Assembly: GCA_038049695.1 (NCBI GenBank)
Contig: CP142451.1
Coordinates: 71,812,001-71,876,000, forward strand
Direction of reading: 5' to 3'
Length of the DNA stretch: 64,000 nt
Source of the DNA: Cinnamomum chago
Lineage: Eukaryota > Streptophyta > Magnoliopsida > Laurales > Lauraceae
Positions 36,987 through 47,244 of this stretch are shown piece after piece. The position numbers and the translations under genes are program-made. Under the pieces are notes generated by a model that saw only the letters and a list, made by a program, of their open reading frames with translations, did not search any database and was not told where the DNA came from. Position 1 is the first letter of the stretch. Each line of letters begins with the position of its first letter.

Positions 36987-38643
36987 ACGATCGGAGGTCG
37001 GGAAGTGATGTAAAAACTCAGATTATTGACCCAGCCTATATTTTATTGGAAATGAGATTAGTAACTTAGGTTTGGGCCTTAGATGTTGGAAACCATGAAC
37101 CTGCTATCAGTTGACCATTAATGGGGATCAAATCGTAGCACGTGGCTTGGTGTGCTTCGATTGGGTTGTCTAGGTATTCGTGTATTACACATGGTTTAAC
37201 CGAATGCGTATGAAATTGTTTCGACAGATGCCTAACATGATTGTACACCAAGGAATTTCCCTAGAAGCATCGTTGATTTAATTTCCACACGTACTTCGCT
37301 AAGCATGTAGAGTACAGGGATGACACCACTTGCCTAGGTTTGGATTGCAATTCCTCCTTGACTTGTGAATTGTATCCGTTGTTATAATTCCTTGTACACT
37401 CTCTCTTAGCATAAAACACTAAACTAATTATGAAACATAAATCCTTGTAGGACTATAATATGGACCTGACTTAGAGTGTATTGTAGGAACCTTGTGTTAT
37501 GCATTTGATAAACATGACTGGCTAGTGGGAAAGGGGTTATCAAGTGTTTGACTTGTCCTGTATTGTTTTGAATAAGATAATCCCTATGAACATGTCTTGT
37601 ACATTGATCTAGGCAGACTTGCTTGTCGTGGTCTATTCTCGTGTCAACACCACTTTATTATTATTTGCATGTCATAGCCATCTGCAATTTGAGGTTTTAC
37701 TTGATGGGCCGGTTACTCGGACATCGGGATGGGCAGTCGGCATTGGACAACGTCCATGGCGTTGAATAGCTGGGAGCGGGCTTGGACCGTGCTACTATTT
37801 CCAGGACCGGGAGCTAGGATCCCACTGGAGCCAGACTTTGGTATCAGTAGTCTGGTCTGGATTGTTACTGGTACCCCAGGAGGTGGCTTGGACATCCTCG
37901 GAGTCTCCCTCTTGTTTCTTGCATTGCATTGTTTGGATGAGTGGTTATTGCTAGATGATGTTAGGATTTCTGTCATTGTCTCACATGATCAGTATTCATG
38001 CTTTATGCCTAGTTTTGTTTTCCTTGTATTCACGTGATATTACACTTGTCCTTATTCTATATTTGATGCATGTCATGACATTTATACTTTGCTTATCTAT
38101 TGTTCAGCATGTCATTGACTCTGTTCCTTGGTGTGCAGACACCTCAGGTGAATACTACTATGAGGAGCAAGCAGGTGAGGAGATCCCAGAGGATCTCCAA
38201 CCGGCTGAGGAGGAACGAGAGTGGCGTGCCGATGACGTAGAGTAGCGTCATTGATCCTGGCACGAGAGAGATTCATTGGGACTTCTTTATATTCTTTTAT
38301 TCTTTATCTCTCGTTGAAACTTTCACTTTATTGACTTCAATATTGTTTTTGATGGCCTTGATTAGTGGGATGGCCATTGTAATAAGTTAACTTTCTTGTT
38401 TAAGTTTTATTTTACTCCTTGTTCAACTTTAACATTTATTGAGATTCATTATTCTTTACTGATATCCAAATATGCCTAGAATTGTATGAGTTCCGCAAAT
38501 TCTTATTATATTTGAGGCTTAAAATATTATATCCTCACAGCAGACTTACGATCCTTGGGTCTAAAGGACAAAAATTTTAATTAGTCCTAAATTTCACTCC
38601 CCGAATCCGATTTATTCTTTAATCGGGTTCGGGGGACGTGACA
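36987..38643 (+). repeat. 5' LTR of chromovirus B, 5'-truncated
   Basis: Begins abruptly at ACGATCGGAGGTCGGG (the matching point in the 3' LTR is 59251) and ends GGGTTCGGGGGACGTGACA at 38643. The first 1.3 kb of the LTR is missing. The frames at 37729-38245 are duplicates of those at 59995-60499 and reflect LTR homology, not genes. Confidence 0.88.
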
Positions 38644-38646
38644 GAA

Positions 38647-38657
38647 TGGTATCAGAG
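38647..38657 (+). other. Primer-binding site of chromovirus B (initiator-Met tRNA)
   Basis: TGGTATCAGAG, complementary to the 3' end of plant initiator-Met tRNA, four bases after the LTR end. It sets the start of minus-strand DNA synthesis. Confidence 0.85.
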
Positions 38658-38794
38658 TAATGGATGGTTTCTCAAGGTAAAAATTATAGAAACCATAGGA
38701 CGCGCGTGAGGATTCTGTTAGTTAGTAGGCTGATTTCCTAGTTCTATTTCTAGCATTGTGATGTTAGATTGAGGCATATTGGAACTAACCTTTA

Positions 38795-39257
38795 ATGTTT
38801 TACAGGACAATGGTCGGTAGACCCACCCGATCTAATAACGGACCACCACCTGAGGGTAGTTCTTATCAGAATGGCCCTAAGAATCAATTTCATCAATTCA
38901 TGGCAGCATTCATTCAGTCCCATAAGGACTTGGGTGAACAAAGTCAAAGGCAGAATGAGAGTCAGACTGTATTCTAGGCCCAGATGCTTGAAGTGGTGCA
39001 GAAAGTGGGCCAGCCACAGCCCAAGGAATATGATCTCAACGAGCTGGTTGAGAAGTTTAGGAAGAGGTTTCCACCAGAGTTCCATGGTATAGAGGACCCC
39101 GCTGTCGTTGATGAGTGGGTTGTCCAAATGGAAAAGATTTTTGAGGTGTTCCAGTGCACAGGTGTTCAGTAGGTGCAGTTAGCTGCCCACATGTTCCGTG
39201 GGGCAGCAGAAAGATGGTGGAAGACTATTAAGAACCCCTACGAGAAGATCACTGAAG
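38795..39257 (+). pseudogene. gag of chromovirus B, N-terminal part
   Basis: The likely start is ATG 38810 (MVGRPTRSNNGPPPEG). The frame reads into the gag core PPEFHGIEDPAVVDEWVVQMEKIF and AAHMFRGAAERWWKTI. TAG stops interrupt it after SQTVF (about 38975) and after FQCTGVQ (about 39170), both where Gln would fit (CAG to TAG). The frame is then cut by the Sirevirus-like element; the last five bases TGAAG are the target duplication. Confidence 0.85.
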
Positions 39258-39630
39258 TGTTAGGAATTTTCTATATTGCAATTTGATGGATGCATTATCA
39301 TTCAAGCATCATTTGATTTACACACTTGCATTGGTTTTAAGTAAACTTGAAATCTTGATTTTTTCATGCATTGTTTTTAAGATCTTGTTTTATGCATGAT
39401 TTGTTTTTTAATCTTGGATGCATTTGTTTTAGAAAAGAGTTTTCAAGAAATCAAGCAAGCCTTTGTTTTAAAAGTTTTGAGTCTTTTTAGGCTTTTTATG
39501 TTCATGTTTTAAAAACCATTAGAATCTTTAAAACATGTTTTTCAAGCTTGATTTAGTGGCCAAAAGGTCCCCCAAAGAAAAACCTTCAAATATGCAAAAG
39601 TTGCAAAGGGAGGCTGTCCCGGCAGTGTCG

Positions 39631-39776
39631 CCGATCGACCGAGAGGCAGGTCTCGGTCGACCAAGACAACTGGAGGTAAAATCTGCAGTTTTGAACTGAA
39701 ACCTCCAACGGTCAGAAATCTGACCGTTGTGCCTTCCCGGTCGACCGAGACCTCTTTGTCGGTCGACCGAGGACTA
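39631..39776. repeat. CTCGGTCGACCGAG palindrome cluster in U3
   Basis: Four blocks around the palindrome GGTCGACC (one changed to GATCGACC, one followed by AAGAC) sit in the 160 bp upstream of the TATA box. The same cluster is at 44571-44716, and on the minus strand at about 6455-6590. Confidence 0.9.
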
Positions 39777-39795
39777 GCCGTTGGCAACTTTTTGC

Positions 39796-39803
39796 TATAA
39801 ATA
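39796..39803 (+). promoter_or_regulatory. TATA box of the 5' LTR
   Basis: TATAAATA about 20 bp downstream of the last GGTCGACCGAG palindrome, conserved in all three LTR copies in the window (second at 44736-44743). Likely RNA polymerase II core promoter for the genomic transcript. Confidence 0.6.
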
Positions 39804-39976
39804 TGAGTTCTTTCCCTTGCCAAATGTTGGGAATTTTTAACCCCTCCTTGAGAGGATTTGAGGCATATCAAAAGGGAAAAGAACCAAGGGATGAAGGGGA
39901 TGATTAGGAAAGCTAAAGCTTGGATTAATGAAGTTAAACCACCAAGTAGGCTCTTCCTTCCTTAATCATATGTTTG

Positions 39977-40900
39977 CATGCTTTTGTTTTATTTTTGGTA
40001 AATCATTTCTAGCATGTTAAACTATGTTTGTGTTGTGTCCTTAACATATTTTATGTTTTGAGTTGATTTATTGTTTTGGATACAACATCACATGATTCAA
40101 TCCAAGTAGTACTTAATTTTGGTAAATCTAAGTAGATCATGTTAATGAAAGAACTTTGGTAAATCATATGTAACATGATCCATATACTTGGTTGAATCTT
40201 TGATTGTTGTTTTCCATCATAAGAACATCTCTTTCAAAACTAACTTATGTTTTGGATTCAACTTCTTTACAAATCATATGTTTTCATGTTTTGTTTTATC
40301 ATTGGTAAATCTTGTAACATGTTAACCTATGATGTGTTGTATCCTTAGCATGTGTTATATTTTGAATAGATCTATTGTTTTGGATACATCACCATTGATT
40401 CATCAAAGTAGTACTTTATCTTTGGTAAATCTAAGTAGATCATGTTAATGAAATATGTAACATGATTCATATACTTTGTTGAATCATTGGTTGTTGTTTT
40501 TCCATCATAAGAAAATCTTTCTCAAATGTATCTTATGTTTTGGATCCAACATCATTACAAATCATATGTGTATTATTGTTTTAATGTTTCACAACTTGCC
40601 TTACTTTGATTGGTAAATCATTTTCAAGTTGTCTTTATAATTACATATGATTTGTCCCCTATTTTCAATCAAATCTATTTTTATGTTTTGAGCTTCATTG
40701 ATGATTTGATTGACATCCCTATGCATCACATGTTTAGAGCTAATCCATTTCATACAACTTGTGTATCTTTGACATCATTAACAAGTTGTTACTTTTAACA
40801 TGTGATTGCATTCTTCCTCAATCATAAATGTTTTATGAGCTAAAACTTTCAAAAGCCTTAGGCTTACATTTATGAGCTTTCATTTTCTAAATGATTGAGG
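39977..40900 (+). repeat. Hairpin-tiled part of the LTR
   Basis: Successive inverted repeats with arms unique to each unit. Perfect pairs: CATGCT 39977/40011, GATCATGTTA 40135/40171, GTTGAATC 40191/40255, ACAACTTG 40591/40625, TCAATCAAATC 40665/40703, ACAACTTG 40754/40782, CCTCAATCAT 40816/40891 enclosing TCATAAATG 40822/40867. Two pairs match 9 of 10 (40031/40078, 40335/40382). Loops repeatedly contain TTGGTAAATC (six copies: 39995, 40119, 40156, 40302, 40422, 40610) or TATGTTTTGR-type words. The same region recurs in the 3' LTR. Confidence 0.85.
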
Positions 40901-41461
40901 ACTACACACACACACTTCATGTACTTTCATCTTTGCATTCATAGTGTGAGTGTGTATTAGTTTTTCACTTCCATATCCGCCTAATTAGGAGGCATTGTAA
41001 TGAGCTTAATTGAATCTCCATCAAGTGTATGTTAGACACTAATTTAGTGAGATAACCAACCTATGGTTGAAGAGGTTATTGCTTAGCCTATAAAAGCATA
41101 ATGGATAGGTTGATGTTAAGCCTTGAAAAACATCAATGTAAAGGTTATTGCTTAGCCTTGGAAAGCATATTGTAAAGGTTATTGCTTAGCCTATTGAAAA
41201 GCATAAATAGTGGAAATCCGGTGGGGGTGTTGGTTCACAAGCCGGTAGTGGATGTAGGCATTGAGGCCGAACCACTATAAATCCTTGTGTGATGGTGATT
41301 GCTTTGTGGTGATTCTTTTGTTAGCTTCCGCATCTTGTATGATAAATCATCACATGTGACTAGTTTGTTTTAAAAGAAGTTAAAATTGTTAAAATTGGTC
41401 ATAATTGGAGCTCACCCTATTCACCCCCCCTCTAGGGTTCGGATCCAGGTGGAATTACAAG

Positions 41462-41473
41462 TGGTATCAGAGC
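41462..41473 (+). other. Primer-binding site of the Sirevirus-like element
   Basis: TGGTATCAGAGC, complementary to initiator-Met tRNA, two bases after the 5' LTR. Confidence 0.92.
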
Positions 41474-41601
41474 GGGTTACTCCATTTTAGGGCTTAACAA
41501 CTCGGAGTTGATCCTTGCTAGATTTGAACCCTAGTGTTGTGATTTATTGCATATCTTTTTAAAGATTTCCACTATGATTGGAAATGATATTTTCCCTAGC
41601 C

Positions 41602-43440
41602 TCTTTGCACCACTCTAAGACTTTTGCAAGTTATATCTTCTAGAGTTGGTGAGTCCTAAAAGTGATCTCTCAAGGACACCTTTTCAAGGCTTTAGGTGAA
41701 TTTTCAAAGGTAAACTATTTGAGTAACCTTAGGCCTTGATCCCTCTAGACCAACCTTTTCTTTTTAGTTATATCTATTTGTTGGTCTTGTTACATTTGCA
41801 TTTTGTTGCTTTATAGTCACATCTTTTAAAATGCAATGTTTCTTTGTGATCATTTGATTTTGTCTTCATGAACTTTTAAAGTTATATCTCATGGTTTTCA
41901 AAATCCTTTGATTGCAACTTTGGAAAATGTTCTAAGCTTTATTAGTTATATTTCTAGAAGCATTTTCCTTGAAATTTGTTTCCTTGTGCCTAATTATGAT
42001 TATATCATTTGAAAGGAAATAATTTTTACAAACAATTTGCATCTTTGCTCTATTAGTTACATTCTTTATGCAAATTGATTTTGTTGACTTACATTGCATG
42101 GTTGGATATGTTTCATTGATTTGCATGTTTGTGCCTAACTTGGTAAATTCTCATTAATGCATTTTGATGATTGTTTATGAGCTTTATAGTAAAATCTTGT
42201 ATTTGAGCTTTTTAAGTACATATGTGATTTTATGTGCTAAGTTCATTTGGTATAGACCTCATATCCATTTTCCATTGCATTGTAAGCTTTGTACATTTGC
42301 TAAGAGTGGAGATGTTACATGATAGCTTAATGAATCATTTTAGATGAATTGGAATTAAACCATTGTTCTTAATAGGTATATCCATTTATGTGGTCCATCT
42401 TCATCTTTATGTGATTCATGATGTCTCTCTAACTTCATACCTTCTTGTGCTTACATAGTTATATTCTTTTGATGATATGGTATGAGTTAGATCTTGAGTG
42501 TTGATTGATCCTCTCTATGCAAATGTCAAATTGTTCTATGTATGGTTGTGGTATTGATTATATTTGTTGAAACCATACTAGAACTCAAATCCATCCTCTA
42601 TGCCTTATAGTCATATCTTTATGGATGGTTATGATGTTGATTCATGTAGATTTTCTTGGTGTCATCTTTATACATGTTTCAACTTCATAAGTAGTGTTCT
42701 TAATCATATGAAACTCTTTGAAACCCATTTCTCATATTTCTATATGTTTGATGGATATCTTAGATGTTGAATTCATATGATTTTGACACTTTGGAAATTG
42801 CATGCATTACATAGTAATATCCTTTTGCATTGCAATTTACCTTGTTCATCACTATGCTCAATAGTCATATTTTTAAAAGTGATGAATATGCATTTATGAT
42901 GCTTGATGGAATTTTGTCACATTCTTGCTCTTTATCATGTTATCAAATTCAATTGGATTCAATTGGTATAATGTTTTGATTGATTTGATTTCTTGTGAAT
43001 GTGATAAACTTTGTGTGCATTGGATTGAACTTGATAAGTAATATGATTGTTCCTTGTCACACACCATTAGCATCATAATGCTCATGTTGCCACCTCTCTT
43101 TTGCTTTTATAGGTATATCTCATGACCACCATGTTTATGTGTTCATAATATTGGTTGGTTATTAGTTGAGGTTGGCTTCATGTTTGAATTTCATTTCACT
43201 CAATTTGCACTTTAATAAGTCATATTTATTGATTGAATGAAATGATTTTCAAAATCTTACATAGCATATGATTTTCATAAGTAATATTGATTGATGCTAT
43301 GTTTGAGTAAACCCCATATCATGGATAGCTCTAATTTGGATTTCTCATAATAGTTATACTTTTAAATCCATTTTAGAGTGATTGATTTATTAAGTCATAT
43401 CCTAAATCTCAATTGGTATTCTTTGTTTGTCCAATTGATA
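41602..43440 (+). repeat. Internal array of stem-loops with shared loop motif
   Basis: About 20 occurrences of a loose motif around TATAGTTATATCTTT, often preceded by TGCTT or TGCCT, at irregular 50-110 bp spacing. At least 14 are flanked by inverted repeats unique to each unit. Examples: AGACCAAC 41747/41780; TTGCATTTT 41796/41828; GGAAAATG-TTCTA 41922 with its one-bulge complement at 41955; TTTCCTT 41979/42013; CAATTTGCAT 42033/42068; CTAACTTCATACC 42429 with a one-bulge complement at 42479; TTCTATGTATGGTT 42534/42571; AAATTGCATGC 42795/42827; TTCATCACT 42845/42878; ACATAGCAT 43259/43294; CTCTAATTTGGATTT 43329/43364 (13 of 15). Loops are mostly 20-27 nt. Confidence 0.85.
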
Positions 43441-43609
43441 TCCATGATTGCTTTTCTCTTTTGACCTAGCTCTCTTTTGGTAATTTGATCATATGAGCTT
43501 TATAGTTAAATGAATCTAATCCTTTCTTTGAAGTTGACCCTCACTTGGTTAAACCATCTTCTTCTTGTACCTAATAGTTAAATCTTTGTCAAGAGTTTGA
43601 CAAAAGGAG

Positions 43610-44197
43610 AGAATGGATTGAGGGGGAGTGTAAACCTTCATAGGAAGTATTAGTTTTGATCAAATTGACCCTTGGATTGCCTTTAAGCCCTTAGAGACTA
43701 CTACCACACATGATAGCCTGTTATGTATTTCATTTTCGATTTCATTTGTTAACAGGTGCTACTAAAGGTATTTTCTTTGTTTCATGTGTGTAGGTACCTT
43801 TGCAATTTAATGGCAAAGGGGGAGAAAATATGCAAGTTCTCAAAAGGGTGAAGAGAATGTCTAAACTTCCTAAGGGGAGAGTTGTGTATGATCTTCTACA
43901 AGGGGAGAGAATACATACCTTGCCAAAGGGAGAAAGAGGCATGGTCAAAGGGGGAGAGCTAATAGAAGAAAGAAAGCTTGGAAGCTAAAGAAGATGCTTG
44001 GATAAAGAGAGAAAGAAGAAAGAAAGCTTGAAGGTTGATCAAGCTCCAAGCATCATGAAGATTGAAGTCCAAGAGCCCAAGCTTTGAGAAGAAGCATCCA
44101 AGAAGATTTCAAGCCTTGTCCAGCTGAGGGGGAGCTGAAGACTAAGTGTGTATTTTCAGTGGTGAGTGTGTTGCCATCAAATTGCAAAGGGGGAGAT
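43610..44197 (+). other. Multiplied polypurine tracts before the 3' LTR
   Basis: Words like AAAGGGGGAGA occur at about 43621, 43814, 43873, 43900, 43926, 43946 and 44124, and finally GCAAAGGGGGAGAT directly before the LTR at 44198. Only the last is in the classical priming position. Tandem extra copies of the tract are, as I recall, a reported Sirevirus feature. The 62-codon frame at 43800-43988 is a reading of these G/A-rich words. Confidence 0.85.
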
Positions 44198-46365
44198 TGT
44201 TAGGAATTTTCTAGATTGCAATTTGATGGATGCATTATCATTCAAGCATCATTTGATTTACACACTTGCATTGGTTTTAAGTAAACTTGAAATCTTGATT
44301 TTTTCATGCATTGTTTTTAAGATCTTGTTTTATGCATGATTTGTTTTTTAATCTTGGATGCATTTGTTTTAGAAAAGAGTTTTCAAGAAATCAAGCAAGC
44401 CTTTGTTTTAAAAGTTTTGAGTCTTTTTAGGCTTTTTATGTTCATGTTTTAAAAACCATTAGAATCTTTAAAACATGTTTTTCAAGCTTGATTTAGTGGC
44501 CAAAAGGTCCCCCAAAGAAAAACCTTCAAATATACAAAAGTTGCAAAGGGAGGCTGTCCCGGCAGTGTCGCCGGTCGACCGAGAGGCAGGTCTCGGTCGA
44601 CCAAGACAACTGGAGGTAAAATCTGCAGTTTTGAACTGAAACCTCCAACGGTCAGAAATCTGACCGTTGTGCCTTCCCGGTCGACCGAGACCTCTTTGTC
44701 GGTCGACCGAGGACTAGCCGTTGGCAACTTTTTGCTATAAATATGAGTTCTTTCCCTTGCCAAATGTTGGGAATTTTTAACCCCTCCTTGAGAGGATTTG
44801 AGGCATATCAAAAGGGAAAAGAACCAAGGGATGAAGGGGATGATTAGGAAAGCTAAAGCTTGGATTAATGAAGTTAAACCACCAAGTAGGCTCTTCCTTC
44901 CTTAATCATATGTTTGCATGCTTTTGTTTTATTTTTGGTAAATCATTTCTAGCATGTTAAACTATGTTTGTGTTGTGTCCTTAACATATTTTATGTTTTG
45001 AGTTGATTTATTGTTTTGGATACAACATCACATGATTCAATCCAAGTAGTACTTAATTTTGGTAAATCTAAGTAGATCATGTTAATGAAAGAACTTTGGT
45101 AAATCATATGTAACATGATCCATATACTTGGTTGAATCTTTGATTGTTGTTTTCCATCATAAGAACATCTCTTTCAAAACTAACTTATGTTTTGGATTCA
45201 ACTTCTTTACAAATCATATGTTTTCATGTTTTGTTTTATCATTGGTAAATCTTATAACATGTTAACCTATGATGTGTTGTATCCTTAGCATGTGTTATAT
45301 TTTGAATAGATCTATTGTTTTGGATACATCACCATTGATTCATCAAAGTAGTACTTTATCTTTGGTAAATCTAAGTAGATCATGTTAATGAAATATGTAA
45401 CATGATTCATATACTTTGTTGAATCATTGGTTGTTGTTTTTCCATCATAAGAAAATCTTTCTCAAATGTATCTTATGTTTTGGATCCAACATCATTACAA
45501 ATCATATGTGTATTATTGTTTTAATGTTTCACAACTTGCCTTACTTTGATTGGTAAATCATTTTCAAGTTGTCTTTATAATTACATATGATTTGTCCCCT
45601 ATTTTCAATCAAATCTATTTTTATGTTTTGAGCTTCATTGATGATTTGATTGACATCCCTATGCATCACATGTTTAGAGCTAATCCATTTCATACAACTT
45701 GTGTATCTTTGACATCATTAACAAGTTGTTACTTTTAACATGTGATTGCATTCTTCCTCAATCATAAATGTTTTATGAGCTAAAACTTTCAAAAGCCTTA
45801 GGCTTACATTTATGAGCTTTCATTTTCTAAATGATTGAGGACTACACACACACACTTCATGTACTTTCATCTTTGCATTCATAGTGTGAGTGTGTATTAG
45901 TTTTTCACTTCCATATCCGCCTAATTAGGAGGCATTGTAATGAGCTTAATTGAATCTCCATCAAGTGTATGTTAGACACTAATTTAGTGAGATAACCAAC
46001 CTATGGTTGAAGAGGTTATTGCTTAGCCTATAAAAGCATAATGGATAGGTTGATGTTAAGCCTTGAAAAACATCAATGTAAAGGTTATTGCTTAGCCTAT
46101 TGAAAAGCATAAATAGTGGAAATCCGGTGGGGGTGTTGGTTCACAAGCCGGTAGTGGATGTAGGCATTGAGGCCGAACCACTATAAATCCTTGTGTGATG
46201 GTGATTGCTTTGTGGTGATTCTTTTGTTAGCTTCCGCATCTTGTATGATAAATCATCACATGTGACTAGTTTGTTTTAAAAGAAGTTAAAATTGTTAAAA
46301 TTGGTCATAATTGGAGCTCACCCTATTCACCCCCCCTCTAGGGTTCGGATCCAGGTGGAATTAGA
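44198..46365 (+). repeat. 3' LTR of the Sirevirus-like element
   Basis: 2168 bp, identical to the 5' LTR apart from about five substitutions and loss of one 34-bp GGTTATTGCTTAGCC unit. The terminal CA is changed to GA (ATTAGA), after which the TGAAG duplication follows. Confidence 0.95.
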
Positions 46366-47036
46366 TGAAGATGTAGCCTGGAAGACCTTTATTGAGCAGC
46401 TCTAGAAGAAATTTATCCCCGAGCACTACAGGGATCAGAAGATGGAGGAGTTTGAGAGATTGGTGCAGGGTGATCTGCCAGTGCAGGGTGATCTGCCAGT
46501 GCAGGAGTATGAGATCTCCTTCACACATTTATCCAGATTTGCAGAGGCTCTGATTCAGCCTGAATCAGAGAGGGTTCGAAGGTTTATCAAGGGACTGCGA
46601 GTAGATATTAAGATGCAAGTTCAACGCAACAAACTGATCGACTATGATGATGTGGTCAAAGAAGCATATTGGGTTGAAGAATCCCTGAAGGATGTGATTG
46701 CCTTGGAGCAGCAGAGGATCTTGGCGTTGATACCTCAACCCAAGTCACAGAGTTCATCATCCCATCACTTTCAGCAGCCAGCACCTAAAAGGCTACGGTA
46801 CGAGCCAGTACTTCGACGGTTGCCTCAGCGGATCACTTGTGCTTATTGTGGGGGAAATCACCATGCTCGCGATTGCAGGAAGCGGTCTGGGGTGTGTTTT
46901 CATTGTGGAGACCCAACGCATAAAGTTCGCAACTGTTCAGGGAAGACAGGAGTAGCACCATCAGCATTCCCAGCTCCGGTGCCAGGCCTCCACATCCTCG
47001 CAGCCGTTGAGACAGGTGCCACCTGCACAAGCTAGA
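46366..47036 (+). pseudogene. gag of chromovirus B, C-terminal part with two zinc knuckles
   Basis: gag resumes at EDVAWKTFIEQL, has a TAG, then reads from MEEFERLVQG (46442) to 47036. An in-frame 18-bp tandem duplication yields VQGDLPVQGDLPVQEYE. The retrotransposon gag core continues with FTHLSRFAEAL and RFIKGLR. Two CCHC-type zinc knuckles follow (CAYCGGNHHARDC, one residue short of the classical spacing, and CFHCGDPTHKVRNC), which bind the genomic RNA. The frame then shifts in a Q/P-rich linker. Confidence 0.88.
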
Positions 47037-47244
47037 CCCCAGCAGCAGCAGATGATTGTCAGACCACTACAGGCACCGCAGCAACGTCCTCACATACCAC
47101 AGCAGCGATTTCAGCAGAGACCTCCAGCACCACCCAGACTTCAAGCTCGTGGTCCTAGGCCATAACAGCAGTATTACCAGCAGCGTCCCCAGCATGCAGG
47201 GAGAGCTTATGCTCTGACGCACAAGGAAGCAGAGGCTGCGGGCA

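Larger units (their letters stand above)
39258..41459 (+). repeat. 5' LTR of the Sirevirus-like element
   Basis: TGTTAGGAATTTTC...GGTGGAATTACA, 2202 bp. From 5' to 3' it contains a palindrome cluster (39631-39776), a TATA box (39796), a hairpin-rich region (39977-40900), GGTTATTGCTTAGCC repeats (41010-41190) and a CCCCCCCTCTAGGG segment near the end. It carries one extra 34-bp repeat unit compared with the 3' LTR. Confidence 0.95.
39258..46365 (+). mobile_element. Sirevirus-like non-autonomous LTR retrotransposon, very young
   Basis: Two nearly identical LTRs (39258-41459, 44198-46365), an exact TGAAG target duplication (39253-39257 and 46366-46370), a primer-binding site and a polypurine tract define a complete 7.1 kb element inserted in the chromovirus gag. 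The LTRs differ by about five substitutions and one 34-bp unit. The 2.7 kb internal region has no gag, pol or long frame, so proteins must come from a relative. Multiple polypurine-tract copies before the 3' LTR and GC-rich palindromes in the LTR resemble features reported for Sireviruses (Ty1/copia); that assignment is inference because no pol is present to confirm it. Confidence 0.92.

Noticed and set aside
37729..38245. Overlapping frames repeated at 59995-60499
   Set aside because: These are the same segment of the two chromovirus B LTRs, with no known domain.
40610..40798. 62-codon frame conserved in three LTRs (5430-5618 minus, 40610-40798, 45550-45738)
   Set aside because: It lies in the hairpin-tiled part of the LTR; conservation is LTR homology and there is no coding context.
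41602..43440. CRISPR-like array
   Set aside because: Spacing is irregular, the shared motif is loose and sits in loops, and the context is a plant retrotransposon; none of this fits a CRISPR locus.
41602..43440. tRNA or other known structured RNA genes in the hairpin array
   Set aside because: No A/B box, cloverleaf or CCA-type features; arms differ in every unit.
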